64,000 nucleotides of DNA. Origin: Lycocorax pyrrhopterus obiensis. Its lineage: Eukaryota > Chordata > Aves > Passeriformes > Paradisaeidae. Position numbers and translations under genes: made by a program. Positions 61,063 to 64,000 of the stretch are shown here, piece after piece (position 1 is the first letter of the stretch; each line of letters starts with the position of its first letter). The stretch lies in the NCBI GenBank assembly GCA_014706295.1, contig JACSVZ010000016.1:11017168-11081167 (forward strand), given 5' to 3'. Under the pieces are notes generated by a model. The model was not told the DNA's origin, ran no database searches, and was given only the letters and a program-made list of their open reading frames with translations.

Positions 61063-62919
61063 AATATATGATAAATGCTTTGAAAGACATTATCTTTAAT
61101 TCCTGGTCATCTGTATATATTTTAAATTAAAAGTTTGCAACATTTACTCACGTGATAAGGACAGATTCAGTATTGTGTTTAAAAGAGCATGCACATGAAA
61201 TCAAAATCAGGCCAATAAGATCCCAGTAAAAAGCAACTTCCCGTAGAGTGGACAAATGCATGCAATTTACTTAAAGTCCTTACAAATACTTACAGAAGCA
61301 TATTTAACTAAGGGTTAGATGATTTCTGCACATTAAATAAACCAGAAATTCTTTAATAGCAGTAAGGAGAGTATATGAGTGTTACTGTGTCCAGCTGTGA
61401 TGAGACTGCTGCTGAAATACTTTGTGTATTCCTGAGATTCATCATAATAAACAACTGTTTAAAAAAAATTTATTTCAGAGTTAAGAGTAGAGCTGTAAGA
61501 ATTGGTAATATAGACTGTAATTCAGCTAAATTACTTAGAAAGGCACTTTGTGTACCTAAATCAGGGACAAAAAAGTTGATATTCTGATTGTAAATCAATC
61601 AATTAAGATTTAAGAAGATCAGTGGCTACAGTGTTCAGGAAATGCATATGCTTTGTAAGAATTTAATTAGGTACAGAAATTAAGAATTTTAATTAGGTAT
61701 TCTTGGTAAGAATATTTTGGGTAATTTTTTTAAAATAAAAGCAAATAGATTACCTTGCTGAAATGCTTTTAAAATATTCTTTATGTTCATAAAGGTGCAT
61801 GGAAAATAACAAAATAAATCCATGTATAAATCTTGCTTAATACAATTTTCCATAGAATTGTATGATCAAGTTTTAAGTGTTTGAGTTCATCGTTATTTTA
61901 GCATAATTACTATTGCAAATGCTGTGGTACTTGTATGAAGTCTAGTTAACAATTTCACCAAAAAGAGGATGTAAATCATTATACTTATTTTAGAAACTTC
62001 ATGGCTTTTTGAACCCCATCAAACAATTTAGTTTGCTTTAAGGGGCTGTGATTTTGTTCCCCACTTTAATCTTTCATTTTTGGTCATTATTTGTACACAG
62101 GGGAAAAAAAGCTGAGAGAATCATAGAACAGCCAAAGTAAACCTACTGTGTGACTTAAATTCAAGACGTACAGGTGAAAATCTCTTCCCTGGTCCCTCTG
62201 ATTTCTCAAAAGATCCGAGATATCCTGTGCTTTTTGGTGGCAAACTCCAGTGTGTCAGGGAGCAGGGGGAGGCTGCTGTGTGTATCTTGAACAGCAGAAG
62301 GCTCCAAAGGCAGGCAGCCCCCCATTCCAGCAGCACTTCCCTCCCGGAGCAGCGCACAGGCACTGCTCCAGAGGGCTACTCCAGCAGCTGCCTGAGAGCT
62401 CAGGCTGGAGCTCCCGAGGTTTAGCTCAGCCCTCACTCTTCTGCTTGCTGTGACACTGTTGCTGCAGGATACAGAAACAAGCCTTCATCCCATGGCAAAA
62501 AAGCAGGGAACAGAGAAAAAATTAGTAAGAAAGAAACTCCCCTTGAAGAATCAAGTGATCTACGGTAATGCTCAGACCTGACAATTAATTGCATCTTTCA
62601 TCCACAGACCTTTAAAGTACTTAATGAAAGAATGGGAAGTACCTACAATTTGGTCTCTTTGTTCCGTGCTGGGGAATGGCAGGACACTATGCTTTGTATA
62701 GCAATGCAAACTTAAGAAGTCCAAGAGGAAGGAGTATTTCCCTGTAGCCTCTGTAATGAAACTGTATTTAAAAGGTGCCAGGTGCAGGCAAAATGCTTTG
62801 TCTGATATTTGGACATTTTCAGTATCTCAGGCTGTGAACTGACACACCCCAGAGTACAAGACGCAGTATAAGCCAGGATGTTTTCACAAGTATTTGTACA
62901 CTGAGACTTCCTGTAGTCC

Positions 62920-63153
62920 CAAGCTACACCAGGGGAGGTTTAGCTTGGACATCAGGAGGAATTCCTTCACAGAAAGGGTGACTAAACGTTGGAATGTGCT
63001 GCTCAGGGTGGAGGTGGAATCACTGTCCCTGGAGGTGTTTAAGGAAAGACTGGATGTGGCACTCTGGGGTCTGGTTGACAAGGTGGTGTCGGGTCATAGG
63101 TTGAACTCCATCTCAGGGATCATTTCTAACCTAATTGATTCTGTGATATTTTA
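62920..63153 (+). mobile_element. CR1 LINE 3' fragment
   Basis: The plus strand reads accaggggaggtttagcttg, then ttccttcacagaaagggtga, then ctggaggtgtttaaggaaag, then ggttgacaaggtggtgtcgg and ctaattgattctgtgat. It is of the same CR1 type as the minus-strand copy at 13031-13287. Confidence 0.93.
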
Positions 63154-63833
63154 ATGATGCAATGATGATAGCTTATAAATTGCCTCACAAGTTGTATTTA
63201 GTTCTGTACCTTTCCCTGTCTCAGCTTTGCTTCTAGTCTTGCTGTTTTACTGTACTATAAATTAGACCAAACGTGTTGCAGATTACCTGATGGATTTTAC
63301 AAGTGTCTTAAAATTGAAACGGAAGTAATCCTACATATGAGATCTTAAATAAATCATCAAGCTGTGCAAATGGAGAAACAGAAAGAAAAGTTCCTGAAAA
63401 ATTCCATAGAAGATGTAACTTTTTGAAACACAAAACAAACAATGATTTCTGTGACAGCCAAAATAATTCATCTAGCTTCCTCCTGAGTAGTTCATTCAGA
63501 TTCTAGTTGAGTTTTTCCATTCTGTCATGGTGTGACATTTACATGGGTTTGTTTATTATTACTTATACATATATCTACACTTGAATTTTAAGTGCATGTT
63601 TTTTGGCACTACTGTGGCCAAAATCTGAAAACAGAAAGGTAGGTCAAGGTAAAAAAATGTATTGTGACATGGTACACAGGATATAACATCTGCAAGTGTG
63701 AATAATGAGAAGATAAAAGTTCACATGTGCAACACTTTCCAGTAATTTAAATATGTGAGTAAAGGGAGTTTCTGTAGGCAAGTTATGTGGTTTCTCTTTC
63801 TAGTATTTTTATTTTTTGGTTGGGGTTTTTTGG

Positions 63834-63853
63834 TTTTTTTTTTTTTTTTTTTT
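63834..63853. repeat. Homopolymer T run
   Basis: About 20 T in a row after ggggttttttgg. Simple low-complexity sequence. Confidence 0.85.
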
Positions 63854-64000
63854 GAGGAGGGGAAGTGTGGTGTGGATTGGAGAGCAGGATTTGCTTACAG
63901 TGGCTTATGGGTTCTATCCTGATACTAGGCAGGATCCAAGTATCAGTGAGATGTTAAAAACAGTAAGACAAACTGCTACCTCACAAATTTAGAGGAAGTG

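Larger units (their letters stand above)
59991..64000. other. Intergenic region downstream of RASA2
   Basis: No gene is supported. The region contains two plus-strand CR1 fragments (60961-61062 and 62920-63153), a GC-rich patch at 62190-62460 and a T run at about 63834-63853. The remainder is AT-rich. An 18-nt string (agaatttaattaggtaca) at 61659 also occurs in the RASA2 3'UTR at 59753, and a near copy lies at 61682. Confidence 0.7.

Noticed and set aside
62117..62137. The string gaatcatagaacagccaaag as a CR1 tail fragment
   Set aside because: It resembles the reverse complement of a CR1 end, but only about 20 bp match, which is too short to support an element.
62894..63154. An 86-aa open frame on the plus strand with a 65-aa minus-strand partner
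   Set aside because: These are translations of the CR1 3' end, which is mostly non-coding tail; this is a repeat, not a gene.

Overview
The window is vertebrate nuclear DNA from a bird, probably a passerine. It is AT-rich, with intron-split genes, a CpG-island promoter and several 5'-truncated CR1 retrotransposons ending in the avian type of tail (ATTCTRTG-like). At about 17472-17610 there is a short element whose 5' half is a near-copy of tRNA-Ile and whose 3' half is CR1-like. This is the structure of the TguSINE1 family described from zebra finch and other perching birds, and it is the strongest clue to the clade.

Layout. (1) 1-4551 is upstream or intronic DNA of ZBTB38. (2) 4552-8130 is the single coding exon of ZBTB38 (BTB domain, CtBP-binding motif, ten C2H2 zinc fingers, 1192 aa). 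It is preceded directly by a splice acceptor and followed by an AT-rich 3' region with several candidate poly(A) signals. (3) 8131-13030 is intergenic DNA or ZBTB38 3'UTR. (4) About 13300-14420 is a CpG island with the RASA2 promoter and exon 1. (5) 13592-57636 is the complete coding region of RASA2 (GAP1m), which I assembled by hand as 24 exons. All introns are GT-AG, the reading frame stays intact across every junction, and the product is 821 aa with C2A, C2B, RasGAP, PH, Btk-type zinc finger and a basic serine-rich tail. (6) 57637 to about 59990 is the RASA2 3'UTR, ending at a good poly(A) signal. (7) About 59990-64000 is intergenic DNA with two CR1 copies.

How the genes work: ZBTB38 is a nuclear methyl-CpG-binding repressor and RASA2 is a membrane-recruited Ras GTPase activator. 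They lie side by side in vertebrate genomes, as I recall, but I see no functional link between them here.

I found no prokaryote-like system, CRISPR array or intact mobile-element gene. The most unusual structures are: an approximately 57-bp imperfect inverted repeat with a 17-nt loop in RASA2 intron 1, with a third diverged copy 270 bp downstream; a CR1 copy that keeps the RASA2 exon 1 frame open for 170 codons upstream of the start codon; an apparent shortening of the first C2 domain loop; a G-quadruplex motif next to a pyrimidine tract in the promoter; a 51-base T run; and an unidentified protein-like open frame in RASA2 intron 5.
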